Source of the DNA: Bradyrhizobium sp. NAS96.2
GTDB taxonomy: Bacteria > Pseudomonadota > Alphaproteobacteria > Rhizobiales > Xanthobacteraceae
Direction: 5' to 3'
DNA length: 64,000 nt
Assembly: GCF_001908235.1 (NCBI RefSeq)
Contig: NZ_LGHK01000100.1
Location: forward strand, 1-64,000
Position numbers and translations under genes: made by a program. The notes beneath the pieces are model-generated. The model did not search any database. It worked only from the letters and a program-made list of their open reading frames with translations, and had not been told where the DNA came from. Position 1 is the first letter of the stretch, and every line of letters begins with the position of its first letter. Positions 8,230 through 17,650 of the stretch are shown piece after piece.

Positions 8230-9189
8230 TTATTTTCGGGCGCCGGGCCAGCCTGCAGTCGCTTTGGCCACCTCGCGGATGCAGGCGATGAATATCTCCG
8301 CAGTTGGCCCCAATGTACGTCCCTTCAAGGTGACGATCGCAGCCGAGACCGCGGCCGTTGGCGGCAGCTGAACCGGAAGGACCTTCAACCCGAGATCAGC
8401 GCCGGCGCACCACGCGACGGAGCCCGGCAGCAGGCTGACGAAGCGGCCGGTCGCGGCCATCCGGCAGCACAAGTGAAGCGACAGCGTCGTAATCGGCGCT
8501 GTTGGGGCCTGAATTCCGCCGCCGCTGAACATTTCCGCCACCGCGGAGCCCGGAAAGGTGTCCGGCGGAGGCAACACCCAGCGCTCTCGCGCAAGGTCAA
8601 TCAGCTCGAGCCTGGATGCGCGCGCCCACTTGCTTCGCTTTCCTGCGACCACGACGCGCGGATCATTCAACAGAGGCTCGACCGCCAGATCCGGCTCGTT
8701 AAACGGTGTCGGCGTCCATCCGAGCAACAGATCGATGTTGCGCTCGCGCAGTTCGCGGTAACGGAGGTCGCTGAGAACGGTCTGCGCGACATTGATGCGG
8801 ATTCCGGGATGCTGCTGCGTGAAACGATCGATCGCCACCGGAAGCAGGCCCGCTGCAATGCTTTCCGAACTGCCGATGTGCAACTCACCGACGGTCGGAT
8901 CGGCAAGAAACTCGAGTTCGTGCAAGCCTTGGGTAAGCTCGTCGAAAATCGACACTCCGCGCCTGACCAGAGCGTGACCGTAAGCCGTTAGTTCGATGCC
9001 GTTGCGGCCACGGTCGAAGAGCCGAAGTCCAAGCGAGTGCTCCATATCGGCGACTGCCCGGGACACGGCGGGCTGTGACATTGCGAGCTCCGCTGCGGCT
9101 CTCGCCATGCTGCCGCGCTGCGCGATGACGAGCAGGATGTGCAGATCGCGCAGCTTGATCCGGCGTCGGGCACGCTCGATGTCCTGCAT
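8230..9189 (-). CDS. LysR-family transcriptional regulator
   Basis: The 319-residue protein begins with a winged helix (LRDLHILLVIAQRGSMARAA, then ELAMSQPAVSRAVADME; about residues 12-70) and has a substrate-binding domain with GELHIGSSESIAAGLLP at its start. It diverges from the Bug receptor gene at 9329 with 139 bases between the start codons, so it may regulate that gene. It ends 46 bases from the MFS stop codon. The effector is unknown. Confidence 0.93.
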   Translation of the reverse strand: MQDIERARRRIKLRDLHILLVIAQRGSMARAAAELAMSQPAVSRAVADMEHSLGLRLFDRGRNGIELTAYGHALVRRGVSIFDELTQGLHELEFLADPTVGELHIGSSESIAAGLLPVAIDRFTQQHPGIRINVAQTVLSDLRYRELRERNIDLLLGWTPTPFNEPDLAVEPLLNDPRVVVAGKRSKWARASRLELIDLARERWVLPPPDTFPGSAVAEMFSGGGIQAPTAPITTLSLHLCCRMAATGRFVSLLPGSVAWCAGADLGLKVLPVQLPPTAAVSAAIVTLKGRTLGPTAEIFIACIREVAKATAGWPGARK

Positions 9190-9328
9190 CTGCCAGCCTT
9201 ACCAAAACGGTTATGGACGCCTCAGAGACTAGCATTGGACGTTCATTCCCGCCTCACGCATCCTCCGCGTGCGATGACGCAGATCGTCGCGCCCCACATG
9301 GCGCGCCATGTCGAGTAAGGAGGCACTC

Positions 9329-10309
9329 ATGTTGACCCGTCGCGATGTACTGACCGCATCAGCTACCGGCATCGCGCTGGTGGCCGCGACTCCGGCCCGG
9401 CCGGTCGCCGCACAGCCGCGACTGAAGACCGCCCATATCCTGACCGGATACACACCCGGATTGCCAGACGCCGTGGCAAGGCTCGTTGCCGGACAGATGA
9501 AGGACTATGCCGACTCCATCATCGTTGAGACCCGGCCCGGCGCAAGCGGCCGCATCGCAGTCGAGGCGCTGAGGGGTGCTGAGGCCGACGGATCGGTCAT
9601 GCTGCTCGCGCCGCTCGGGTTCATCGCGCTGTTTCCGCATATCTACAAGACGCTTGCCTATGCGCCGCAAGACTTCACGCCGGTATCGACCGTCGGCTCG
9701 TTTCCTACCTTGCTGGCGGTGGGGCCGAAAGTACCGAAGGGCGTCCGGAGCCTCGCCGACTTCATCGGCTGGTGCCGGGCCAACCCAACACAGGCGACCT
9801 ACGGCACGCCGGGTGTCGGCACCACATTGCATTTCATTGGCGCAACGCTCGGACGGACCGCGGGCTTTGACTACGTTCACGTGCCCTATCAGGGCAGAGG
9901 CGCGGTCCAGGATCTCCTGAAGGGAGAGATCGCGTCGGCAGTGATGCCGCTCGACAGCCTGCTGGGCCAGGTCCAGGCCGGACAGCTTCGCGCTCTGGCG
10001 ACCACCGGCCCGACCCGCCTTGGCGCCCTGCCGGACGTACCGACCGTGGCGCAGGCTGGCTACCCCTCGCTTCAGGACCTGACCTGGTTCGGCATCTTCC
10101 TGCCGGCGAAGACGCCTCCGGCCATCGTCGCACAACTCAATAATGCGATTCAGACGTCACTACGCACCGACGAGGTCAAGTCCGGCATGGCCAAATTGTC
10201 GGTCGATGTCGACGCAATCGCGATGAGCGACTTTGCACGACTGCTCGCCTCGGAATCCGAGCGCTGGAAGGGGATCGTGCAGGCGACCGGATTTACCCCG
10301 ACAGGTTGA
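9329..10309 (+). CDS. Bug-family (TctC-like) periplasmic solute-binding protein
   Basis: The 326-residue protein begins MLTRRDVLTASATGIALVA, with a twin-arginine-like export signal and cleavage likely after VAAQP. The mature part shows TctC/Bug features: PGASGRIAVEAL, LLAPLGFIALFPHI, YGTPGVGTTLHF, VPYQGRGAVQDLLKGEI and TTGPTRLGALPDVPTV. Such proteins bind carboxylates or other small molecules. No tctA or tctB membrane partners are adjacent, so this is an orphan receptor. ATG 9329 was chosen because AAGGAGG stands ideally before it; ATG 9308 lacks this. The export route is inferred from the RR pair. Confidence 0.9.
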   Translation: MLTRRDVLTASATGIALVAATPARPVAAQPRLKTAHILTGYTPGLPDAVARLVAGQMKDYADSIIVETRPGASGRIAVEALRGAEADGSVMLLAPLGFIALFPHIYKTLAYAPQDFTPVSTVGSFPTLLAVGPKVPKGVRSLADFIGWCRANPTQATYGTPGVGTTLHFIGATLGRTAGFDYVHVPYQGRGAVQDLLKGEIASAVMPLDSLLGQVQAGQLRALATTGPTRLGALPDVPTVAQAGYPSLQDLTWFGIFLPAKTPPAIVAQLNNAIQTSLRTDEVKSGMAKLSVDVDAIAMSDFARLLASESERWKGIVQATGFTPTG

Positions 10310-10318
10310 TGGTGACCG

Positions 10319-12646
10319 TCAGGCCGCCACCACCCGCGGGCCCCTCGCGACCGTTTCCGACGGCGCGCAGGGCTTGCTCAGCATCGTCACTTCGGAGAAG
10401 CCGACGGCCCTCAGCTGATCGACCATCTGATGGCGGGCATCCCGCGCCATTCCGGCGTCTGGCACGACGACGGCCTGCGCCTTTGCGGTCAGCAGCTCGG
10501 CCGGCAGGTCGACGGCCGAGCCGGCGTCGAGCAGCACGTGATCGTAGACCCGGAGCAGCGCATCGATCGCAAGCGCCAGCCGCGGCGATTGCAGATGGCT
10601 GCGATCGAAGCCCGGGCGTCCGGCGCTGACGATCTGCACGCGCGACTGCCGATCCTTGGTGATGATCTGCGCGAACGTCGCCTCACCCTGCATCAGCTCG
10701 GCCAGCCCGGGCGCGGTAGGATCGACGGTCGCCGCCGTCAGCACCGGCGAGGATGCGACGAGATCGACCACCACGACCTTGGCCTGGCGTGCCATCAGAC
10801 GGGCCAGCGTCAGCGCGGTCCACGTGACGCTCTCGCCAGTGGCCGGGCCGAGCACTGTGACCTTGTGGGCGGCGGGACCGGCCGCGACGAGACGCCCCGC
10901 CAGCGCATCGATCTCGTCGACCGTTTGGGCGGGCGCAGGCTGCGGCTCGCTGATGACGGGCTCGTAGGCCATTGCGGGCTCCGGCGACAATTCAGGCTCC
11001 GGCGACAGGCTGGGAGCGAGCGGCGATGCGAGTTCGGGTTCAGGCGACAGCCTCGGCGCCGGCTCGTCCATAGCTCCGGTCTCCATGACCGGTTCGCGGC
11101 GCCTGATCACCGCGGCGGCCGGCGCGAAGGCGCGGCCCACCGCGCCCGGCGCAGAGATGCGTAGCAATTCGCCGGTGATGATGATGCCGGACGACAGCAA
11201 CAGCGTCGCCAGCGTCGCGATCAGCACGATCGGCAGCTTCTTCGGATAGGCTGGCGTATTGGAGACCGTGGCGCGCGAGATGATGCGGCCGTCGGTCGGC
11301 GCCGCCTCGATGTTCTCGCGGGCGGTCGCCTCGCGATATTTGGCGAGATAGGCTTCCAGCAGATCGCGCTGCGCCTTGGCTTCACGCTCCAGCCCGCGCA
11401 ACTGCACGTCCTGGCTGTTGCTCGACGAGGCCTGCTTCTTCGACTGGTCGAGGCTCGCCTGCAGTGCCTGGACGCGGCCATCGGCGACGCGGGCGTCGTT
11501 GTCCAGCGAGCGCGAGACCTTGCCGGCTTCCTCGCGCAATTGCCGGTCGAGATCGGAGATCTGCGCCTTCAATTCCTTGATGCGCGGGTGGTTGTCGAGC
11601 AAGGTCGAGGACTGCTCGGCGAGCTGGGCGCGCAGCGTGCCGCGCTGCTCGGCGAGCCTGCGGATCAGCTCCGAATTGAGCACTTCCGAAGCCTCGATCG
11701 GCTTGCCACCCTGAAGCATCTCGCGGATCAGGCGCGCCTTGGTCTCGGCATCCGCCTTCAGCGCGCGGGCGTTGTTGAGCTGCGTGTTCAGCTCGCCCAT
11801 CTGCTGGTTGGACAGCGGGATGTTGTTGGTGCCGACGAACAGGCTCGACTTGGAGCGGAATTCCTCGACCCGCGAATCCGCATCTGCGACCTTGCCGCGC
11901 AGTTTGTCGATTTCGCCGAGCAGCCAGGTGCTCGCGGATTTGGCCTGGTCCTGCCGCGCCCCTTGTTGCAACACGAGATAGCCGTCTGCAATCGAGTTGG
12001 TGACGCGCGCCGCAAGCTCGGGATCCTCCGACTGGAATTCGATCACCATGACGCGCGACTTGTCGACCGCATAGGCCTGGAAGCGCTCGTAATAGGAATC
12101 GAGCACCCGCTCTTCCGGCGTCAGGCTGAACGGGTCACGGCCGATGCCGAACAGCGCCAGCAGCGACTTCAGCGGGGAGAAGCCGCGCAGCACCGGATCG
12201 AACTCCGGACGCTCGGCGAGCTTGTTCTTCTTGATGATGTCGCGCGCGAGATCGCGCGACAGCAACAGTTGCACCTGGCTCGTCACGGCCTCGGCATCGA
12301 GCGAGGTGCGCTCCAGATCGCGCTCGCCGTTCGGGCGCAGGAAGGCATTCTCGCGATTGTCGATCAGGATTCGCGCTTCCGACTTGTAGCGCGGCGTCAC
12401 GACGTTGACGGCAGCGAGCGACAGCGCAAACACCAGCACGGTCGGCACGACGATCCAGCTTCGTTTGCGCGCCAGCGCGCGCCCGAGCACATGGAGATCG
12501 AGATCGGTTGCCGGCGCCGGTTCGTCAGGAGCAGACATCGGCAAAGCCGGCTTCGCAACGGCCCCGTCGGCGACGGGCGCAGACTTCGGCAGCGCCCGCT
12601 GCACGGCGGCCTTTTCCTCGCCTCTACGCCAGAATGCAAAACGCAT
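10319..12646 (-). CDS. Polysaccharide co-polymerase with degenerate tyrosine-kinase domain (Wzc/GumC/ExoP type)
   Basis: A 775-residue inner-membrane protein controlling chain length in exopolysaccharide export. A Wzz domain begins after the segment IVVPTVLVFALSLAAV; a long periplasmic coiled coil follows (QMGELNTQLNNARALKADAE and similar), then the P-rich KKLPIVLIATLATLLL second membrane segment. A linker contains repeated SPEPEL units. The C-terminal domain resembles BY-kinases, but Walker A reads GPATGESVT without lysine, Walker A-prime reads VVVVDLVASS without arginine, and there is no tyrosine cluster at the end (ARGPRVVAA). It is probably not an active kinase. The start ATG 12646 has GGGAG before it; 12676 is an alternative. 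It diverges from the export lipoprotein gene. Confidence 0.92.
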   Translation of the reverse strand: MRFAFWRRGEEKAAVQRALPKSAPVADGAVAKPALPMSAPDEPAPATDLDLHVLGRALARKRSWIVVPTVLVFALSLAAVNVVTPRYKSEARILIDNRENAFLRPNGERDLERTSLDAEAVTSQVQLLLSRDLARDIIKKNKLAERPEFDPVLRGFSPLKSLLALFGIGRDPFSLTPEERVLDSYYERFQAYAVDKSRVMVIEFQSEDPELAARVTNSIADGYLVLQQGARQDQAKSASTWLLGEIDKLRGKVADADSRVEEFRSKSSLFVGTNNIPLSNQQMGELNTQLNNARALKADAETKARLIREMLQGGKPIEASEVLNSELIRRLAEQRGTLRAQLAEQSSTLLDNHPRIKELKAQISDLDRQLREEAGKVSRSLDNDARVADGRVQALQASLDQSKKQASSSNSQDVQLRGLEREAKAQRDLLEAYLAKYREATARENIEAAPTDGRIISRATVSNTPAYPKKLPIVLIATLATLLLSSGIIITGELLRISAPGAVGRAFAPAAAVIRRREPVMETGAMDEPAPRLSPEPELASPLAPSLSPEPELSPEPAMAYEPVISEPQPAPAQTVDEIDALAGRLVAAGPAAHKVTVLGPATGESVTWTALTLARLMARQAKVVVVDLVASSPVLTAATVDPTAPGLAELMQGEATFAQIITKDRQSRVQIVSAGRPGFDRSHLQSPRLALAIDALLRVYDHVLLDAGSAVDLPAELLTAKAQAVVVPDAGMARDARHQMVDQLRAVGFSEVTMLSKPCAPSETVARGPRVVAA

Positions 12647-12821
12647 AACGAACTCCCGCGGACGCCGCGATTCCATCTCAATGCGGGCGATTACAGTCCA
12701 TTAAGGTTGCTGCTGGGTTAATCGGCGCGGTTGACGGATGCGGCTGCCACCACCACTCCGTCATGCTTTGTTAACCATGAGTGCCGTTAATCGGGGCCGG
12801 TAATTTCGTGGGATTCCTCGC

Positions 12822-13448
12822 ATGCGCGATTTGCGCGCTCCCCTTGCTTGTCTGATTGCTGCGCTCGCGCTGTCGGGCTGCATGGGACGGACTTCGCCGG
12901 TTGCCGGCGACCCGGCCCTCGATCCGATGGCATATGGGCAGCCCTCCTTTGCCGGGCCGGTCGCCTATGCCGAGCCTGCGCCGGGGCGCGAGGCCTATAA
13001 TCTCGGCCCCGGCGACAAGCTCCGCGTCGTGGTCTATGGCCAGGAAGGCCTGACCAACTCCTATGCGATCGATGCCGCCGGCGCGATCACGATGCCGCTG
13101 ATCGGCTCGGTGCCGGCACGCGGCCGCACCCCTGCCGGGCTTGCCGCCGAGATCACCGCACGGCTGCGCAACGGCTTCATCCGCGAGCCGTCGGTGGCGG
13201 TCGAGATCGAATCCTACCGGCCGTTCTTCATCCTCGGTGAAGTCCAGGCCCCCGGCCAATATCCCTATGTGCCCAACATGACGGTCGAGAGTGCGGTGGC
13301 GATCGCCGGCGGCTTCGCGCCGCGCGCGAGGCGCGACGAGGTCACCCTCACCCATACCGATGCATCGGGCGCCGGCCGCTTCGCAGCTCCCCTCGGCACG
13401 CCGATCGGCCCCGGTGACACCGTGTTCGTCGGCGAACGCTGGTTCTGA
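12822..13448 (+). CDS. Outer-membrane polysaccharide export lipoprotein (Wza/ExoF family)
   Basis: The 208-residue protein has a lipoprotein signal with lipobox LSGC at about residues 17-20. The poly-export domain follows (YNLGPGDKLRVVVYGQEGL, then GAITMPLIGSVPARGRT), then an SLBB-like segment (FFILGEVQAPGQYPYVPNM, VESAVAIAGGFAPRA). It forms the outer-membrane exit of the polysaccharide machine together with the protein encoded at 10319-12646. It is shorter than Wza and resembles the compact GumB/UppC-type exporters. The next gene begins three bases after its stop. Confidence 0.95.
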   Translation: MRDLRAPLACLIAALALSGCMGRTSPVAGDPALDPMAYGQPSFAGPVAYAEPAPGREAYNLGPGDKLRVVVYGQEGLTNSYAIDAAGAITMPLIGSVPARGRTPAGLAAEITARLRNGFIREPSVAVEIESYRPFFILGEVQAPGQYPYVPNMTVESAVAIAGGFAPRARRDEVTLTHTDASGAGRFAAPLGTPIGPGDTVFVGERWF

Positions 13449-13451
13449 TCG

Positions 13452-14591
13452 ATGGCGCAGGATCACAATCAGGACCAGCCGCTCCGCATCCTGCATGTCG
13501 TTCGTGCTCCGGTCGGCGGCATCATTCGTCACATCCTCGACGTCGCCAACGGCCAGATCGAGCGCGGCCACCATGTCGGCATCGTCGCCGACAGCCTGAC
13601 CGGCGGCACCCGTGCCGACGCCGTGCTGGCCGAGATCGAGCCGCGCCTCAAGCTCGGCGTCCACCGGGTCGCGATACGCCGCGAGCCGCGCTTCGCCGAC
13701 TTCATGGTCTGGGCGCATATCGCCGGTCTGATCCGAAAGCTGAAACCCGATGTCGTGCACGGCCATGGCGCCAAGGCCGGCGCCTATGTCCGGCTGCGGC
13801 GGCGCTCGAACAAGGTGATCCGGGTCTACACGCCGCATGGCGGCTCGCTGCACTACCCGCTCGACACCTGGAAGGGCCGCTTCTACAGCCAGCTCGAGCG
13901 CACGCTGATGAACAGCACCGATCTGTTCCTGTTCGAGAGCACATTCGCCCGCGACACCTATCAGCGCACCGTCGGCAAGCCCGCAGGCCTCGTCCGCTGT
14001 GTCTTCAACGGCGTCACGTCCGAGGAATTCGAACCGGTTGCCAAGGCCGATGACGCCACTGACGTCGCCTATGTCGGCGAATTCCGCCGCATCAAGGGCG
14101 CCGACCTTCTGATCGACGCGGTCGCCAAGTTGCGCGCCGAGGGCAAGCCGGTGACGCTGACGCTTGGCGGCGACGGCGAGGAGTTCGAGCGGCTCAAGGA
14201 GCAGGTGAAGCGGCTGTCGCTCGGCGACGCCGTTCGCTTCATCGGCCACGTCAAGGCGCGGTACGGTTTCTCGAAAGGCAGCCTGCTGGTGGTTCCCTCG
14301 CGCGGCGATTCGATGCCCTATGTGGTGATCGAGGCCGGCGCTGCGGGAATTCCGATGATCGCTGCCAATGTCGGCGGCATCCCGGAGATCTTCGACACCC
14401 ACACCGACGCCCTGTTCGCGCCGAGCGATGCCGCTGCGATGGCCGATGCGATCAAGGTCGCGCTCGACAATCCCGCCGCGACCGCGACGCGCGCGCAAAA
14501 ACTGCGCGAGCGGATTTCCGAACATTTCTCGCAGAGCGCCATGGTCGAGGGCGTGCTGGCCGGCTATCGCGATGCATTTGCCAAACGTTAA
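13452..14591 (+). CDS. GT4-family glycosyltransferase
   Basis: A 379-residue GT-B glycosyltransferase. The N-terminal half has ILHVVRAPVGGIIRHILDV (glycine-rich acceptor loop), HGHGAKAGAYVRL and YTPHGGSLHYP. The C-terminal half has YVGEFRRIKGADLLIDAV, a GGDGEE sugar-nucleotide loop and the E-x7-E-like segment VIEAGAAGIPMIAANVGG. It should add a sugar to the lipid-linked repeat unit on the cytoplasmic face. It follows the export lipoprotein gene by three bases, indicating an operon. Donor and acceptor are unknown. Confidence 0.94.
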   Translation: MAQDHNQDQPLRILHVVRAPVGGIIRHILDVANGQIERGHHVGIVADSLTGGTRADAVLAEIEPRLKLGVHRVAIRREPRFADFMVWAHIAGLIRKLKPDVVHGHGAKAGAYVRLRRRSNKVIRVYTPHGGSLHYPLDTWKGRFYSQLERTLMNSTDLFLFESTFARDTYQRTVGKPAGLVRCVFNGVTSEEFEPVAKADDATDVAYVGEFRRIKGADLLIDAVAKLRAEGKPVTLTLGGDGEEFERLKEQVKRLSLGDAVRFIGHVKARYGFSKGSLLVVPSRGDSMPYVVIEAGAAGIPMIAANVGGIPEIFDTHTDALFAPSDAAAMADAIKVALDNPAATATRAQKLRERISEHFSQSAMVEGVLAGYRDAFAKR

Positions 14592-14706
14592 CCACTTCTT
14601 GCACACGTAACCGTTTCTTCCGATTTGTCCCCTTAAGTCACGTCCCGGGGAATTTCGCTGCTGCGCGCGGATGCCCATCTGCAGGCGCAGGAATGGACGT
14701 GGACTC

Positions 14707-16248
14707 GTGGAACCGTTTAACGCACGCTCGATGCTGGATGCCGCTGCGTCTGCGACGGCTGCTCAGCCGCAGGAACGCCGCCGCCGCCTGTCGCCGGCCG
14801 CGCTCGCCGTCACCAATCAAAAAGTTCGCGGCGCCTACTCGCCGGTCGTGATCGCCGGCGTGGTTCGCCTCGCCGATTTCGTGCTGCTCAGCCTGGTCGG
14901 CGTCGGGCTCTATCTGGCCTATGTCATGCCGCTTGCCGGCGGCGGTATCCATTGGGGATACATCGCATCGATCCTCGGCATGTCGGCGGCGGCCGTGGTC
15001 TGCTTCCAGGCCGCCGACATCTACCAGGTGCAGATCTTCCGCGGCCAGCTCCGCCAGATGACGCGGATGATCTCGTCATGGGCCTTCGTGTTCCTGCTGT
15101 TCATCGGCATCTCCTTCCTGGTCAAGCTCGGCGGCGAGGTGTCGCGGGTCTGGCTGTCGTCGTTCTTCTGCGTCGGCCTCGCGGTCCTGATCGCCGAACG
15201 GCTCGCGCTGCGCTCGATGGTGCGGGCCTGGGCGCATGACAGCCGGCTCGACCGCCGCACCATCATCGTCGGCGCCGACCAGAATGGTGAGAAGCTGATA
15301 GAGGCGTTGAACGCCGACGACGACACGGACATCCACGTGCTCGGCGTGTTCGATGATCGCAACGATGCCCGCGCCATGGAAACCTGCGCCGGCTCGCCGA
15401 AGCTCGGCAAGGTCGACGACATCGTCGAGTTCGCCCGCCGCACCCGCGTCGACCTCGTGCTGTTCGCGCTGCCGATCTCGGCCGAGACCCGCATCCTGGA
15501 AATGCTCAAGAAGCTCTGGGTGCTGCCGGTCGATATCCGCCTATCGGCCCATACCAACAAGCTGCGTTTTCGGCCCCGCTCCTATTCATATGTCGGCAAG
15601 GTGCCGACACTTGACGTGTTCGAGGCGCCGATCACGGACTGGGATCTGGTGCTGAAATGGCTGTTCGACCGCGTGGTCGGTGGCCTCGCTTTGCTTGCGG
15701 CGCTCCCGGTGCTGGGACTGGTGGCGCTCGCGGTGAAGCTCGACAGCCCCGGCCCGGTGCTGTTCCGCCAGAAGCGCTTCGGCTTCAACAATGAGCGGAT
15801 CGACGTCTACAAGTTCCGCTCGCTCTACCATCACCAGGCCGATCCGACCGCCTCCAAGGTCGTGACCAAGAACGATCCGCGCGTCACCCGCGTCGGCCGC
15901 TTCATCCGCAAGACCTCGCTCGACGAATTGCCGCAGCTGTTCAACGTCGTACTGAAGGGCAATCTCTCGCTGGTCGGCCCGCGCCCGCACGCCGTGCAGA
16001 GCAAGCTGGAGAACCGCCTGTTCGACGAGGCCGTCGACGGCTACTTCGCCCGCCACCGCGTCAAGCCCGGCATCACCGGCTGGGCACAGATTAACGGCTG
16101 GCGCGGCGAGGTCGACACCGACGAGAAGATCCAGAAACGCGTCGAATACGACCTCTATTACATCGAAAACTGGTCGGTGCTGTTCGACCTCTACATCCTG
16201 CTCAAGACCCCGTTCTCGCTGATCACGAAGAACGAGAACGCGTACTGA
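14707..16248 (+). CDS. Undecaprenyl-phosphate glucose phosphotransferase (WcaJ/UppE/HfsE type)
   Basis: This enzyme starts exopolysaccharide assembly by moving a hexose-1-phosphate to undecaprenyl phosphate. Of about 513 residues, the N-terminal half holds four membrane segments and a Rossmann-like CoA-binding domain (RRTIIVGADQNGEKLIEAL); the C-terminal half is the catalytic bacterial sugar transferase domain with LFRQKRFGFNNERIDVYKF, RKTSLDELPQLFNVV, GNLSLVGPRPH and KPGITGWAQINGWRG. I chose GTG 14707, which gives VEPFNARSML; an ATG at 14671 would add twelve residues. It follows the GT4 gene by 115 bases. The initiating enzyme and the ligase downstream make the locus self-contained. Confidence 0.95.
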   Translation: MEPFNARSMLDAAASATAAQPQERRRRLSPAALAVTNQKVRGAYSPVVIAGVVRLADFVLLSLVGVGLYLAYVMPLAGGGIHWGYIASILGMSAAAVVCFQAADIYQVQIFRGQLRQMTRMISSWAFVFLLFIGISFLVKLGGEVSRVWLSSFFCVGLAVLIAERLALRSMVRAWAHDSRLDRRTIIVGADQNGEKLIEALNADDDTDIHVLGVFDDRNDARAMETCAGSPKLGKVDDIVEFARRTRVDLVLFALPISAETRILEMLKKLWVLPVDIRLSAHTNKLRFRPRSYSYVGKVPTLDVFEAPITDWDLVLKWLFDRVVGGLALLAALPVLGLVALAVKLDSPGPVLFRQKRFGFNNERIDVYKFRSLYHHQADPTASKVVTKNDPRVTRVGRFIRKTSLDELPQLFNVVLKGNLSLVGPRPHAVQSKLENRLFDEAVDGYFARHRVKPGITGWAQINGWRGEVDTDEKIQKRVEYDLYYIENWSVLFDLYILLKTPFSLITKNENAY

Positions 16249-16263
16249 GAGTCGAGACCAACC

Positions 16264-16330
16264 GCCGTCATTGCGAGCGCAGCGACTTGCCCGCCGTAGC
16301 TCGAAGAGCGAAGGCGGGAGCAATCCCACC
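16264..16330. repeat. CGTCATTGCGAG-type intergenic repeat (half element)
   Basis: It begins with CCGTCATTGCGAGCGCAGCG and contains CGAAGGCGGGAGCAATCCC. It shares its ends with the full palindromic element at 37971-38093. It lies between the phosphotransferase and ligase genes. Confidence 0.65.
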
Positions 16331-16381
16331 GCTCGTCGCATTGAAGGACTGAGTGTTTGTACCGAGTTGCGTGAGTATCCG

Positions 16382-17650
16382 ATGGCCTATGCGGCGACAG
16401 CCGGGACGTCCCAATCGCTGACATCGGCGCCGCCAGGCGTGCTGGCGCTGCAGCGGGCGCTGGTATGGCTTGCCGCCGCGTCGATCGCCATCGTGTTCAT
16501 CGAGCCGAGTCCGTATGAACTGGTCACGCTGACCGCCTGCGTGCTGTTCTTTGCCACGGGCCTGCGCATGCAGCTCGTGTTCATGCCGCTGCTGTTCGCG
16601 CTGATCGTGCTCAATGTCGGCTACAGCATCGGCGCGGTGCCGTTCCTCGACAAGCCGGAGGTGGTGAACTGGGTCCTCACCTCCTGGTACATGGCCGTCA
16701 CCGTCATCTTCTTCGCGATGGTGATGTCGGAGGACACCGACGTGCGGCTCGACATGCTGCGCCGGGGGCTGATCGTCGGCGCGATGATCGCTTCGCTGGC
16801 GGGCATCGCCGGCTACTTCCATCTGGTGCCCGGCGGCTACGACCTGCTGACGCTGTATGATCGCGCCCGCGGCACCTTTAAGGATCCGAACGTGCTCGGC
16901 GCGTTCCTGATCCTGCCCGCGCTGTTCACGCTGCAAAGCGTGGTCTCCGATCGCTTCGGCAAGGCGTTCCGCAACGCCATCGCCTTCGGCATCATCTCGC
17001 TGGCGATCCTGCTGTCATTCTCCCGCGCCGCCTGGGGCGGCCTCGTGATCACCGCGGCGTTCATGCTGGCGCTGATGGTGTTCACCAGCCGCTCGCAGGC
17101 GCAGCGCTCGCGCATCATCGTGATGACCTTGATCGCCGCGATCCTGGCCGTTGCGCTGATCGCGGTGCTGCTGTCGATCGGCACGGTCGCCGACATGTTC
17201 AAGCAGCGCGCGAGCTTCGACCAGAGCTATGATGAAGGCCGCTTCGGCCGGTTCGGCCGCCACATCCTCGGCGCCCAGATGGCACTGGAACTGCCGTTCG
17301 GCATCGGGCCGCTCCAGTTCCACACCTACTTCCCCGAGGACACCCACAACTCGTTCCTCAACGCCTTCATGTCAGGCGGCTGGATCTCGGGCATCTGCTA
17401 TCCGGCGCTGGTGTTCGTCAGCGCGATCATCGGCTTCCGCTACATCTACATGCGGGTGCCGTGGCAGCGCGACTATCTGGCGATCTTCTCGGCCTTCCTC
17501 GGCATCGCCGGCGAGAGCTTCATCATCGATACCGACCATTGGCGGCATTTCTGGATGATGCTGGGCACGATGTGGGGCATGTATGCGGCGGCCGAGCGCT
17601 ACCGCGCGACATCGCTCGAGGTCAGCGACGAGACTTCGGCGGCATCTTGA
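16382..17650 (+). CDS. O-antigen ligase / polysaccharide polymerase family membrane protein
   Basis: The 422-residue protein has about ten to twelve hydrophobic segments and the Wzy/WaaL pattern: RARGTFKDPNVLGAFLIL, SFSRAAWGGLVITAAFML, and a large periplasmic loop with FGRFGRHILGAQMALELP, GIGPLQFHTYFPEDTHNSF. The H-N-x-x-L motif in the loop is typical. It should polymerise or ligate the exported repeat unit. ATG 16382 is preferred over the in-frame start at 16271 because the upstream part is repeat DNA. Its last 29 bases overlap the convergent MarR gene. It completes the locus of 10.3-17.7 kb. Confidence 0.92.
   Translation: MAYAATAGTSQSLTSAPPGVLALQRALVWLAAASIAIVFIEPSPYELVTLTACVLFFATGLRMQLVFMPLLFALIVLNVGYSIGAVPFLDKPEVVNWVLTSWYMAVTVIFFAMVMSEDTDVRLDMLRRGLIVGAMIASLAGIAGYFHLVPGGYDLLTLYDRARGTFKDPNVLGAFLILPALFTLQSVVSDRFGKAFRNAIAFGIISLAILLSFSRAAWGGLVITAAFMLALMVFTSRSQAQRSRIIVMTLIAAILAVALIAVLLSIGTVADMFKQRASFDQSYDEGRFGRFGRHILGAQMALELPFGIGPLQFHTYFPEDTHNSFLNAFMSGGWISGICYPALVFVSAIIGFRYIYMRVPWQRDYLAIFSAFLGIAGESFIIDTDHWRHFWMMLGTMWGMYAAAERYRATSLEVSDETSAAS

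Noticed and set aside
12647..12821. CtrA site (TTAA-N7-TTAA) between the divergent polysaccharide genes
   Set aside because: TTAA pairs are present but spaced 12-13 bases, not 7.
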